Shown here: positions 17,182 to 26,013 of the stretch, piece after piece
How the letters are laid out: each line of letters opens with the position of its first letter
Numbering within the stretch: the stretch's first letter is position 1
NCBI RefSeq assembly: GCF_001618955.1
Contig: NZ_LVYV01000034.1
Coordinates: 310,001 to 374,000, forward strand
Reading direction: 5' to 3'
Source: Tardiphaga robiniae
Lineage (GTDB): Bacteria > Pseudomonadota > Alphaproteobacteria > Rhizobiales > Xanthobacteraceae
Length of the DNA: 64,000 bases
Translations under genes and position numbers: made by a program
Notes under the pieces: generated by a model
Database searches by the model: none
What the model saw: only the letters and a program-made list of their open reading frames with translations
What the model was told of the DNA's origin: nothing

Positions 17182-18726
17182 ATGGCAAATCGATTGGCGA
17201 CGGCGCAACCCAACGCCGGAATGCGGCACTGGATATCTCCCGTCGTGGTGTTGGCAGCGGTGATCGCGGTGGCCGCTCCGGCGGCCGGAGCCGCCGCAAA
17301 GCAGGCGCGTCCCGCCCGCGCCGTCGAGGCGACTGCGCCGCGCGAAGCAGGCGAGCCGATGATGGCGATCGTGTCGATCAAGAGCCAGCAGGTCACGTTC
17401 TACGACGCCGATGGCTGGATCACGCGCGCACCGGTCTCGACCGGGGTGTCCGGTCGCGAGACGCCGGCAGGCGTCTTTGCGGTCCTTGAGAAGAACAAGG
17501 ACCATCGCTCCAACATGTATGACGATGCTGCCATGCCGAACATGCAGCGGATCACATGGAACGGCGTTGCATTGCATGGCGGGCCGCTGCCCGGCTATGC
17601 CGCATCGCACGGCTGCGTGCGGATGCCCTACGGCTTCGCGGACAGGTTGTTCGACAAGACGCGGATCGGGATGCGGGTGATCATCTCGCCGATTGACGCG
17701 GCGCCCGTCGAGTTTTCCCATCCGGCGCTTCTGATGCCAAAGGCGGAAGCCATCGCCGCTGCTCCCGGCCGTGTCGAGGTGGTCGCCCGTGAGGCTGCGG
17801 AGGCCGCTGCGGCTGCCGACGTGGCGAAGAAGCTCGCAGCGACTTCGGCGCGCGAGACGAAGCCGCTGCCGGCGGCCCTGCGCAAGCTGCAATCGCTAAA
17901 GGCGCGCTCCGATGCCGAGCTTGCATCCGCCGACAAGGCCGTCGTTGCGGCAAAGACCGACGAGGGCAACGCACGGGCTGAGGAATTGAAGCAAAAGGCT
18001 GCCGCCAGAGCCGCGGAGCTAGGTGCGCAATTCGAAACCGCAAAGGCCGATACGGCGTCGAAGCTCGATGCTGCCGCCGCCGCAAAGGACGCTGCCAAGG
18101 CGGCCGAGACCAAAAAGGTCGCCACCGCCAAGGCAGCGAGCGATGCGAAACTCGCGCTTGAGCCGGTCTCGATCTATATCAGCCGCGAGACGCAGATGCT
18201 TTACGTTCGGCGCAATACGCACAAGCCGGCGCCGGACGGCGGCGGCGAGGTGTTCGATTCAAGCATCGAAGTTCCTGTCACGATCCGCGATCCCGGCAGG
18301 CCGATCGGCACGCATGTGTTCACCGCAATGGCGCGGAGCGACGCTGGCTTGCGCTGGAGCGCCGTCACGATCGACGAAGGCGATAGCGCGAAGGCAGCCC
18401 TCGACCGCATCGCCATTCCGCAGGAGGTGCTCGACCGAATCGCGGCGACTGCACTGCCACGCTCGTCGATCGTGATCTCCGACGAGCCGCTCAGCAGCGA
18501 AACCAACTATCGCACCGAATTCGTCGCGGTCCTCAGCAACCAGCCGCAAGGTGGCTTCATCACGCGCAAGCCGACGCCACCTGCCGATCTCATGGCGAGC
18601 AGCGACGATGCGGATGGCGATGGCTTTGGCTCGTTCTTCCAGCGCTGGAATGCGGACCCCGCGCCCGTGCAGGCTCGCCGCAGGGTCGCGCCGTATCAGC
18701 GCCAGCCCCAAACCGGCTGGTGGTAG
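17182..18726 (+). CDS. L,D-transpeptidase with a second degenerate YkuD-like domain
   Basis: The 514-residue exported protein has a hydrophobic signal/anchor at about 17-38. The catalytic YkuD domain spans about 60-170, with H132 and the S142-H-G-C145 active-site motif that forms 3-3 cross-links or attaches proteins to peptidoglycan. Residues about 190-330 are Ala/Lys/Glu-rich and look like a coiled coil. Residues about 335-480 again resemble a YkuD fold (SIYISRETQMLYVRR, PGRPIGTHVFTA) but lack the His and Cys. The C-terminus is Pro/Arg-rich. The 224-nt gap upstream contains nothing recognised. Confidence 0.9.
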   Translation: MANRLATAQPNAGMRHWISPVVVLAAVIAVAAPAAGAAAKQARPARAVEATAPREAGEPMMAIVSIKSQQVTFYDADGWITRAPVSTGVSGRETPAGVFAVLEKNKDHRSNMYDDAAMPNMQRITWNGVALHGGPLPGYAASHGCVRMPYGFADRLFDKTRIGMRVIISPIDAAPVEFSHPALLMPKAEAIAAAPGRVEVVAREAAEAAAAADVAKKLAATSARETKPLPAALRKLQSLKARSDAELASADKAVVAAKTDEGNARAEELKQKAAARAAELGAQFETAKADTASKLDAAAAAKDAAKAAETKKVATAKAASDAKLALEPVSIYISRETQMLYVRRNTHKPAPDGGGEVFDSSIEVPVTIRDPGRPIGTHVFTAMARSDAGLRWSAVTIDEGDSAKAALDRIAIPQEVLDRIAATALPRSSIVISDEPLSSETNYRTEFVAVLSNQPQGGFITRKPTPPADLMASSDDADGDGFGSFFQRWNADPAPVQARRRVAPYQRQPQTGWW

Positions 18727-18836
18727 GACGTTCCTGGCCATTGCCCGCTTGGGACGCTGAGCAGCCTGATCGCATCTACGCGCGCGGCGCCGTCAGCCAG
18801 CGCTCCTCTGGTAATGCCGATGTTCACTGTTATTCG

Positions 18837-19733
18837 CTATGACGCGCGCGTGGTCTGTGCGCTTTTGGTCGTCTTGCGGGCGATCGCCATGAAAGCACGC
18901 GCGGCCGCCGTCTGGTAGCGATGGGCATCCCACAGCAAGGCTCCGGAACGGCGTATCCACGGAGGTCCGATCGGAATGATCGCAAGGTCTTTTCGGGCGT
19001 TCAGGCTTCGGTCGGCAAGAACCGTCGGCAGCCCTCCCGATTTCGCGAGTTCGATCAAGGCCTCGACCGAGTTCATCTCCACGCGCACGTCGAGCTTTGT
19101 ATCCGGTGGCAGCGACTGGTCGAGAATGCGGCGGGTCGCAAAGGCGGGGGTCAAAAGTGCCAGCGGACGTTGGGCGAGCGCCTGCAGCGTGATCGATTGT
19201 TGCCGTGACTGATTTTGCGACTTCGCAAGCACCAGGACGAGCCGCTCCTCGAATAACAGATCGACGCCCAATTCCGCGTGCTGGGGGGGCGCGAAAGCAA
19301 TCGCGAGATCGAGATCCCCGGACAGGATGCGTCGCTCGACATCGTTTGCGGAGCCGACCTCCACGCTGAGCCGAACCTCAGGGTATTTTTCGCCGAAGCT
19401 GCCGATGATCTTCGGCAGGAATGTCGTGCTGTAGGTGTAGATGACGCCGACACGAAGTGTGCCGGCCATGCCGCCCTCCAGCTCGGCTATCGCGGTGCGC
19501 GCAGCGTCGGTCTGAACCATCAGACGTTGCGCGTGTTCGCGCAGTGCATGTCCTGTCTCGGTCAGTTGCATGCCCTGGGGCGTTCGGTTGAACAGAACGG
19601 TGCCGAGGTCCTGCTCGAGGGCGCGTATCTGCTGCGACAGCGTCGGCTGGGCGACGCCGAGGGCTTCCGCAGCCTTCGCCATGCGCTTGTGGGTCGCGAT
19701 TGCCAGAAAATAGCCGAGACGTCTGGGGTCCAT
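18837..19733 (-). CDS. LysR-family transcriptional regulator
   Basis: The 298-residue protein begins MDPRRLGYFLAIATHKRMAK. The N-terminal winged HTH is clear (AAEALGVAQPTLSQQIRALE, near 22-41). The ligand-binding domain (about 90-295) contains RVGVIYTYSTTFLPKIIGSF. It is divergent from the Bug / binding-protein / catB / catC block, which is the usual geometry for a LysR activator of an adjacent catabolic operon. CatR or BenM homologues respond to cis,cis-muconate. That ligand is a reasonable guess here but is not shown by the sequence. Confidence 0.92.
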   Translation of the reverse strand: MDPRRLGYFLAIATHKRMAKAAEALGVAQPTLSQQIRALEQDLGTVLFNRTPQGMQLTETGHALREHAQRLMVQTDAARTAIAELEGGMAGTLRVGVIYTYSTTFLPKIIGSFGEKYPEVRLSVEVGSANDVERRILSGDLDLAIAFAPPQHAELGVDLLFEERLVLVLAKSQNQSRQQSITLQALAQRPLALLTPAFATRRILDQSLPPDTKLDVRVEMNSVEALIELAKSGGLPTVLADRSLNARKDLAIIPIGPPWIRRSGALLWDAHRYQTAAARAFMAIARKTTKSAQTTRAS

Positions 19734-19749
19734 AGCCGATTACAATCTT

Positions 19750-19764
19750 CTATCGCATCTATAG
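19750..19764. promoter_or_regulatory. LysR-type T-N11-A operator candidate
   Basis: CTAT-N7-ATAG forms a dyad containing a T-N11-A core, 17 bp upstream of the lysR start in the 146-bp divergent region facing the Bug gene. This is the standard position for autoregulation by a LysR protein. Confidence 0.5.
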
Positions 19765-19879
19765 TTTTGACTGTGTTGGCCTATCACGCGTCCCGTGCCA
19801 GTGTTTGTCAATATCGGACCTGGCCGGCACGCTTTTTGTGTGGCCGTCGAAACATAAGAACCGACTGGGAGGCTCTTTC

Positions 19880-20878
19880 ATGCTGTCACGACGCACCTTA
19901 TTTGCCCGGGCGACCCACACCGCGGTGGCGGCTTGCTGTATCGCCATGGGCGCAAACCGTGCGACGGCGCAGGAATATCCGACCAAGCCGGTCCAGTTGA
20001 TCGTCCCCTTCGCAGCCGGCGGAGCCGCCGACATCATCGGCCGCACGATCGCGGAAAAGCTCAGCCAGACCTGGGGCCAACAGGTCGTCGTCGAGAACAG
20101 GGGCGGGGCCGGATCGAATATCGGCATCAACGCTGCCGCCAAGAGTGCCCCCGATGGCTATACGCTGGTGCTCGCGTCGATCGCCGTGGCCGTCAATCCT
20201 TGGCTTTTCAAGTCGATGCCCTACGATCCGGTGAAGGATCTGACACCGCTGACGCTGGCGCTCGAGACGCCGAACGTGGTGCTGGTGCCGCCCTCATCGC
20301 GGATCAAGAACGTCAAGGATCTGATCGCCTTTGCGAAGGAAAAGGCGGCATCGGGTGGCGCCACCTATGGCTCTGCCGGCGTCGGTTCCTCCCTGCATCT
20401 GGCGGCGGAAGTCTTCCGGCAAAAGGCCAATGTCGAGATGACCCACGTTCCCTATCGCGGTTCATCGCCGGCCCTGACGGATCTGATGGCTGGCCGGATC
20501 GACCTGATGTTCGACAACGCCTCGACAGCGCTTCCGCAGGTGCAGGGTGGCAGCCTCCGCGCCATTGCCGTCACCACGAAGGAGCGCATCGCCGCACTGC
20601 CTGACGTGCCGACGATCAGCGAATCCGGTCTGCCGGGCTTCGAGCTCGCCAACTGGTGGGCCATTTTTGGTCCTGGGCAGATGCCACCGGCGCTGGCGGA
20701 GCGCATCAGCGGCGATATCCGCAAGGTTCTGGCAGATCCCGATGTGCAGAAGCGTTTCGCCGATGTCAGCGGGCGCGTCATCGCGTCGTCGCCCCAGGAA
20801 CTCGCTACGCATCTGGCGCAGGAGAGCGCCAAATGGAAGCAGATCGTCGACACCGCAGGCATCCGCGGCAGCCAGTGA
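19880..20878 (+). CDS. Bug/TctC-family periplasmic binding protein
   Basis: The 332-residue protein starts MLSRRTLFARATHTAVAACC after a GGGAGG ribosome-binding site. A twin-Arg-like RR precedes a hydrophobic signal segment, with cleavage near RATAQ (about residue 31). The mature part shows [30 protein letters not shown] and GGAGSNIGINAAAKSAPDGYT, the classic Bug signature. It is the first gene of the block ending in catB-catC, so a carboxylated aromatic-pathway compound such as muconate or benzoate is a plausible ligand. It is a different paralogue from the one after purQ. Confidence 0.9.
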   Translation: MLSRRTLFARATHTAVAACCIAMGANRATAQEYPTKPVQLIVPFAAGGAADIIGRTIAEKLSQTWGQQVVVENRGGAGSNIGINAAAKSAPDGYTLVLASIAVAVNPWLFKSMPYDPVKDLTPLTLALETPNVVLVPPSSRIKNVKDLIAFAKEKAASGGATYGSAGVGSSLHLAAEVFRQKANVEMTHVPYRGSSPALTDLMAGRIDLMFDNASTALPQVQGGSLRAIAVTTKERIAALPDVPTISESGLPGFELANWWAIFGPGQMPPALAERISGDIRKVLADPDVQKRFADVSGRVIASSPQELATHLAQESAKWKQIVDTAGIRGSQ

Positions 20879-20969
20879 CGACGGACGTCTGACACACACC
20901 GCGATCGATCACTAACGAATAGCAAGCGATAGACGAGCGCTCATGCTGAGGGCGCTCATGGAGAATGAT

Positions 20970-22172
20970 GTGAAGAAGTTACTCTCAGGCCTGACGGCAT
21001 CCGTCATGCTCGTCGCCACCTCGGCCATGGCACAGAACACCGGGCCGCTGAAACTGGGCGCCGTCCTCGACATGTCCGGCCTCTTTGCCGACATTACGGG
21101 GCCGGGCAGCGAGACTGCAGCGAAGATGGCCGTCGAGGATTTCGGCGGCGAGGTTCTTGGGCGCAAGGTCCAGATCGTGGTTGCCGACCATCTCAACAAA
21201 TCCGACCTGGCCGCGAACTTCACCCGTGAAATGATCGACAACCAGAATGTCGAGGCCATTGTCGATGTGGCTGGCTCCGCCACGGCGCTTGCTGCGGCGG
21301 AAATGGCCAGGACGCGCGGCAAGATCATCATGTTCAATGGTCCCGGCGCGGTGAGGCTGACCAACGAGGCGTGCGGTCCCTACATCGTCCACTACACCTA
21401 TGACACCTACGCACTGGCCAGCGTCACCGGCCTCGCCACGGTGAAGCGCGGCCTCAATAGCTGGTTCTTCCTCACGGCCGACTACGCGTTCGGCCAGGAA
21501 CTGGAGCGCGACACCTCGAACGTTGTCACCAAGGCGGGCGGCAAGGTTGTCGGCAGCGTGAAGCACCCGATCAACACTTCGGATTTTTCGTCATTTTTGC
21601 TCCAGGCGCAGAGCACCAAGGCCAGCGTGATCGGCCTCGCCAATGCGGGCGGCGATACCATCAATGCGATCAAGCAGGCCGCCGAGTTCGGCCTGACCCA
21701 GTCCGGGCAGAAGCTGTCGCCTTTGCTGGCCTTCATTTCCGATATCGACAGCGTCGGACTTGAAACCGCGCAGGGCCTGTTGCTGGCCGAAGCGTTCTAT
21801 TGGGATCTCAACGATGAAACGCGCGCATTCGCGAAGCGTTTCATGGAGCGGACCAAGCGCGCGCCGACGTCGGCGCAGGCCGGCGTCTATTCCTCCGTCA
21901 CGACCTACCTGAACGCGGTGAAGAAGGCAGGTACCACTGATGCAGCGGCCGTGATGAAGGTCATGAAGGAAACGCCGATCAACGACATGTTTGCGAAGAA
22001 TGGCCGGATCCGCGAGGACGGCCGCATGGTGCACGACATGTACCTGTTCGAAGTGAAGAAGCCGTCGGAATCGAAGGCGCGCTGGGACGACTACAAGCTG
22101 CTTGCGACGGTCTCCGGCGACGACGCGTTCCAGCCACTCTCGGCGTCACGCTGCCCGCTGATCAAGAAGTAG
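20970..22172 (+). CDS. ABC-transporter substrate-binding protein (branched-chain amino acid / aromatic acid type)
   Basis: I place the start at a GTG with an ideal GGAG 6 nt upstream, giving the signal peptide MKKLLSGLTASVMLVATSAMA. ATGs at 20943 and 20958 are possible alternatives. The mature protein (about 378 aa) is a type I periplasmic binding fold: LKLGAVLDMSGLFADITGPG, AVEDFGGEVLGRKVQIVVADH and an ITSxxNTS-like NTSDFSSFLLQAQ region. Relatives in Rhodopseudomonas bind aromatic acids. Neither permease nor ATPase genes are adjacent. It lies between a Bug gene and catB. Confidence 0.9.
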   Translation: MKKLLSGLTASVMLVATSAMAQNTGPLKLGAVLDMSGLFADITGPGSETAAKMAVEDFGGEVLGRKVQIVVADHLNKSDLAANFTREMIDNQNVEAIVDVAGSATALAAAEMARTRGKIIMFNGPGAVRLTNEACGPYIVHYTYDTYALASVTGLATVKRGLNSWFFLTADYAFGQELERDTSNVVTKAGGKVVGSVKHPINTSDFSSFLLQAQSTKASVIGLANAGGDTINAIKQAAEFGLTQSGQKLSPLLAFISDIDSVGLETAQGLLLAEAFYWDLNDETRAFAKRFMERTKRAPTSAQAGVYSSVTTYLNAVKKAGTTDAAAVMKVMKETPINDMFAKNGRIREDGRMVHDMYLFEVKKPSESKARWDDYKLLATVSGDDAFQPLSASRCPLIKK

Positions 22173-22238
22173 CACGATAGCAGATGGCAAAGCGACGGGG
22201 CGCCGGAAAGCTATCGGCGATCTGTTCGAGGCCCACCC

Positions 22239-23438
22239 ATGGACAACAGGAAAACGTCCTTCATGAGCACCAGTGTGGCAGTCCGCGTCGACGGGGTCGA
22301 GACTATCCTGATCGATGTGCCGACGATCCGCCCCCATCGGCTGTCGATGCATACGATGAACAGCCAGACCCTGGTTCTGGTCATGATCCGCTGCTCCGAC
22401 GGAACGGTCGGCATCGGGGAGGGCACGACCATCGGTGGCCTCAGCTACGGCGAGGAGAGCCCCGAGGGCATCAAGCTGACCGTCGACACCTACATCGCTC
22501 CGGCCATCATCGGCATGGATGCGTCGCGCGTCGCCGCGCTCATGACCGACGTGAAGCGACGGGTGAAGGGCAACCGCTTCGCCAAATGCGCGGTCGAGAC
22601 AGCGCTGCTGGACGCGCTCGGCAAGCGCCTGGGCCTGCCGGTGTCGGAGTTGCTGGGCGGGCGCCAGCACGACACCTTGCCGGTCGCCTGGACACTGGCC
22701 AGCGGCGATACCACGCGCGACATCGAGGAGGCCGAGCGGATGCTCGATGCGCGCCGCCACAATATCTTCAAGCTGAAGATCGGCCTGCGGTCCGTGGAGG
22801 ATGACGTGGCGCATGTGGCGGCCATCAAGCGCGCCCTCGGAGATCGCGCCAGCGTGCGGGTCGACGTCAACCAGGCCTGGAGCGAACCCGACGCACGGCG
22901 CGGCATTCCCGCGCTGGAGGCGGCCGGCGTGGACCTCATCGAGCAGCCTTTGTCGCGCGACAATCGCGGGGCTCAGGCCCGCCTTGCCGGTCGCTATGCC
23001 GTACCCATCATGGCCGATGAGGCACTGCATGGCACGACGGATGCGTTCGATGTTGCTTCGCGGGGCGCTGCCGACGTGTTCGCCCTGAAGATCAATCAGG
23101 CCGGCGGTCTGTACGATGCGGTGAAGATGGCTGCGATCGGCGATGCCGCGGGGATCGGCCTGTATGGCGGCACGATGCTGGAAGGCGGTGTCGGCACCGC
23201 TGCATCGGCCCAGGTGTTCTCCGTGCTGCCAAAACTCGCATGGGGCACCGAATTGTTCGGCCCGCTGCTTCTGACCGAGGAAATCCTAGCGACGCCGCTC
23301 CGCTATGGCGACTTCGTGTTGCAGGTGCCGACGGCGCCCGGCATCGGCGTCGAACTGGATATGGACCGCGTCGCATTCTTCCGCCGCGATGGCTACGCGC
23401 CGCGCATTCAGCCGGCCGGCGCAACAACAGGAGTTTGA
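22239..23438 (+). CDS. catB: muconate cycloisomerase (enolase superfamily)
   Basis: The 399-residue protein converts cis,cis-muconate to muconolactone in the catechol branch of the beta-ketoadipate pathway. The MLE-subgroup residues are present: the catalytic Lys pair in FKLKIG (K178, K180), metal ligands D209/N211 (VDVNQ), E235 (IEQPL) and D260 (MADEAL), and the second Lys in FALKINQAGG (near 284). The metal-binding barrel and capping domains are full length. The next gene is catC, which fixes the assignment over mandelate racemase or chloromuconate relatives. catA is not in the window. Confidence 0.9.
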   Translation: MDNRKTSFMSTSVAVRVDGVETILIDVPTIRPHRLSMHTMNSQTLVLVMIRCSDGTVGIGEGTTIGGLSYGEESPEGIKLTVDTYIAPAIIGMDASRVAALMTDVKRRVKGNRFAKCAVETALLDALGKRLGLPVSELLGGRQHDTLPVAWTLASGDTTRDIEEAERMLDARRHNIFKLKIGLRSVEDDVAHVAAIKRALGDRASVRVDVNQAWSEPDARRGIPALEAAGVDLIEQPLSRDNRGAQARLAGRYAVPIMADEALHGTTDAFDVASRGAADVFALKINQAGGLYDAVKMAAIGDAAGIGLYGGTMLEGGVGTAASAQVFSVLPKLAWGTELFGPLLLTEEILATPLRYGDFVLQVPTAPGIGVELDMDRVAFFRRDGYAPRIQPAGATTGV

Positions 23439-23441
23439 TGG

Positions 23442-23732
23442 ATGCTTTTTCAAGTGGAAATGGACGTTCAGATCCCGCTCGGTCTCGCCCCCGAGGTGGT
23501 TGAGCAACTGAAAAAGACCGAGCGTGAACGCGCGCAGGAGCTGCAAAAGACAGGCGAATGGCGCCATCTTTGGCGGATCGCCGGACGTTACGCCAATGTC
23601 AGCATCTTCGATGTGGCGAGCAATGAGGCGCTGCACGACATTCTGTCGACATTGCCGCTCTTTCCCTTCATGCGCGTCAGCGTGACGCCTTTGTGCCGGC
23701 ATCCTTCGTCGGTTCGCTCGGACGACAGCTAG
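23442..23732 (+). CDS. catC: muconolactone Delta-isomerase
   Basis: The 96-residue protein begins MLFQVEMDVQIPLGLAPEVV and contains the WRHLWRIAGRYANVSIFDV block characteristic of CatC. CatC isomerises muconolactone to 3-oxoadipate enol-lactone as a decamer. The catalytic Glu (E26-T-E-R-E-R region) and the small ferredoxin-like fold length fit. It starts 3 nt after the catB stop, so translation is coupled. Confidence 0.95.
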   Translation: MLFQVEMDVQIPLGLAPEVVEQLKKTERERAQELQKTGEWRHLWRIAGRYANVSIFDVASNEALHDILSTLPLFPFMRVSVTPLCRHPSSVRSDDS

Positions 23733-23799
23733 GCGCGGCGCCGGCCTCCGCCAGCGACAAATCCCAACATTGCGGCGATGGACGGCTCACACGGCTTCC

Positions 23800-24996
23800 T
23801 CAGCACAATCTCGCAAGCGTATCGAACAGTGCGAGGTTGAGCCGTTTCAGGTCGTTGTCCACCGGCTCCGGCTGCGACGAGAATTTTGCGACGACCACTT
23901 CGGCGCGCGGATTCACGTAGAGATATTGCCCATGAATGCCGAGCGCGAAGAACGCGCCGCTCGCATCGCCCGTCTGATACCATTTGTTGCGATAGCGGCC
24001 GTCAGGCAACCATTCGACGAATTTGCTCGCGCGCCAGGCCTCGGCAGAACCGTTGGTGATCGTATCCGACACCCAGTCCTGCGAGACGATCCGGCGGCCG
24101 TTGGCGATGCCGCCCAGCCGCATCATCTCGCCGATGCGGGCGAGATCGCGCGGTGTCATGCAGAAACCACCGCCGGTCCGGGCGCTGCCGATCGCATCGA
24201 CCGTGATATAGGCATCCTGCCGCGCCCCGAGCGGCTGCCACAAACGCGTGGCGGCAAAGTCGGCGAAACGCTGGCCCGAGGCGCGCTCGATCACCAGACC
24301 CAGCACATCCGAATTCGGCGAGCAGTAGTGAAAGGGGCCGCCATGCTCGCCGGGGCCCTTTTGCAGCGTAGCGAGGAAGGCAATGAGTGAGTCCGGAGTA
24401 TCTCCCGGCACTGACGGCTCAAGCAGGCCGGCGCGGCGGTACCGCGCGAAATCGCCGCGGGGATCCTGATAGGTCTCTTCGAAATCAAGGCTGACCCGCA
24501 TGTCGAGGACATCGTGCAGGCTGGCGTCCGAATAGGCGGAGGATTTGAGTTCGGGAACGTAGTGCGCGACGGTTTCGTCGAGATCGATCAGTCCGTCGCC
24601 ATGCAGGATTCCGGCGACGACTGATGTCACCGACTTGCTCGCGGAGAACAGAATGTGGCGCGATCGCCCGGTGAAATTCGGCGCACGGTAATCCGCAACA
24701 ACACGGCCGGATTTCATCACGACGAGGGCATCGGTCGAGGTCCTGCGCAGAACGTCTTCGATCGTCGCGGTTTCTCCATCGGTGGAAAAAGCCTGCTTGA
24801 GAAGATCTCCGGCGTGGACGGACGGATCCTCGATCAGCCCAGGCGTTGCAGGGATGTGCGCCGCCGGAATGAGTTCGGACACGTGACGGAATGCCCAGAC
24901 ATTCCAGGGCGCCTGACGCCAGTTATCGAGACGAACGTCGCTTCGCGCAAAGCCATAGTCGGCTTCGAAAGCCGATGATTGTGTCGGGCCGGTCAT
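23800..24996 (-). CDS. serine hydrolase, class C beta-lactamase fold
   Basis: The 398-residue protein starts at the ATG overlapping the PhzF stop by 4 nt (ATGA). The class C / esterase EstB-type motifs are visible: SxxK as S-A-S-K (FSASKSVTSVVAG), a Y-C-S-P-N motif (FHYCSPNSDVLGLVIERASG) and GIHGQYLYVNPRAEVVV near the C-terminus. No signal peptide is seen, so it is a likely cytoplasmic esterase, amidase or 6-aminohexanoate-dimer-hydrolase-like enzyme rather than a true beta-lactamase. It is in an operon with the PhzF gene. Confidence 0.88.
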   Translation of the reverse strand: MTGPTQSSAFEADYGFARSDVRLDNWRQAPWNVWAFRHVSELIPAAHIPATPGLIEDPSVHAGDLLKQAFSTDGETATIEDVLRRTSTDALVVMKSGRVVADYRAPNFTGRSRHILFSASKSVTSVVAGILHGDGLIDLDETVAHYVPELKSSAYSDASLHDVLDMRVSLDFEETYQDPRGDFARYRRAGLLEPSVPGDTPDSLIAFLATLQKGPGEHGGPFHYCSPNSDVLGLVIERASGQRFADFAATRLWQPLGARQDAYITVDAIGSARTGGGFCMTPRDLARIGEMMRLGGIANGRRIVSQDWVSDTITNGSAEAWRASKFVEWLPDGRYRNKWYQTGDASGAFFALGIHGQYLYVNPRAEVVVAKFSSQPEPVDNDLKRLNLALFDTLARLC

Positions 24997-25898
24997 GACG
25001 CAATCTTCTCGCATTCGGTCGGCTGAACGTCGCCGCCGAGCCAGCAGCCGTTGAGATCGCCGTCGTCGAAGCTGAAGCGCACCTTGATCGCGGAAGGGCG
25101 ATTCATGGCGCGTCCCTGGCGAATGGTGATCTGGCGCTCCGACGCGTCTACGATCCGGTTCGCGAGGAGACCGAATGACAAAGCGGAGGCCGCGATGCCC
25201 GTCGCGGCATCTTCCGGATATCCCGAAGAGCTCGGAAATTGGCGGGCATCTATGACCTGCGCCTGCTGGTCGGAAACAGCATAGGGGTAGAGACCGGTGG
25301 AGTTGATGCTGTTGCACAGCCGCTCGATCTTCGAGAAATCAGGTTTCAAGCCGTCGAGGATCGCGACGCTCTTCAACGGAATGAGGGTCTTGATGCGGCT
25401 GGTGCGTGCATTCTGGATCGGGAAGGGCGCGAGGTCGTCGAAGCCGATACCGAGAACGTCGAGAATGTCGTCGACGCTTTGGGGCGTATCGGGAAGCGGC
25501 TCGATGACACCCGCAGGTTGCGAGACCTCGACCGAAATATCCTGTCCAGTCGATTGGATCCTCGCATGGACGCGGCCACTCTTCGTCAGGATCGTGATCC
25601 GATCGCGCTGCAGTCGGCCGAGCCGCTGAAGCAGCCATGTCGCGCCGACGGTGGCGTGTCCGCACATCGACATCTCATGATTGGGCACCCAGAAACGAAA
25701 CTCGAAATCGCAGTCGGAGTCCGGCGGCGGCGGCAAGACAAACCCGCTCTCATGACCGTAAGCGCGCGCGACCTGCTGCATCTCTGCATCCGTCATGCTG
25801 GCTGCATCGACCACGATCGGTGCGGGATTGCCGCCCTGCGGGCCTGCCGCAAAGACGCTGACAAATCGAACCTGTGGTTCGGCGGACGTCGTGGCCAT
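24993..25898 (-). CDS. PhzF-family epimerase/isomerase
   Basis: The 301-residue protein starts MATTSAEPQVRFVSVFAAGP after GGAAAG. It has the family's FxxxxxxGNPAPIVVDA start and the catalytic Glu in ARAYGHESGFVLPPP (near 49-51). The conserved MSMCGHATVGATWLL segment and the C-terminal GYPEDAATGIAASALSFGLL glycine-rich loop are also present. PhzF proteins share the diaminopimelate epimerase fold; most paralogues have unknown substrates. No other phenazine gene is present, so phenazine synthesis is not implied. The upstream AraC gene lies on the same strand. Confidence 0.9.
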   Translation of the reverse strand: MATTSAEPQVRFVSVFAAGPQGGNPAPIVVDAASMTDAEMQQVARAYGHESGFVLPPPPDSDCDFEFRFWVPNHEMSMCGHATVGATWLLQRLGRLQRDRITILTKSGRVHARIQSTGQDISVEVSQPAGVIEPLPDTPQSVDDILDVLGIGFDDLAPFPIQNARTSRIKTLIPLKSVAILDGLKPDFSKIERLCNSINSTGLYPYAVSDQQAQVIDARQFPSSSGYPEDAATGIAASALSFGLLANRIVDASERQITIRQGRAMNRPSAIKVRFSFDDGDLNGCWLGGDVQPTECEKIAS

Positions 25899-26013
25899 GT
25901 GATGCACTTTCCAACCAGTTCGCGCGTTCGCAAGACGCGTCAGCCAACGCTGCACGGAATTCACCGGCATCAGGCTACGGAGGATGTTGCTGCAGCGCGC
26001 GTTCCAGCGGGCC

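Noticed and set aside
22146-23030. 294-codon minus-strand frame
   Set aside because: It is antisense to catB and carries no recognisable domain.
24993-25898. PhzF gene as evidence of phenazine production
   Set aside because: No phzA-G partners are present. PhzF-family isomerases are widespread in bacteria without phenazines.
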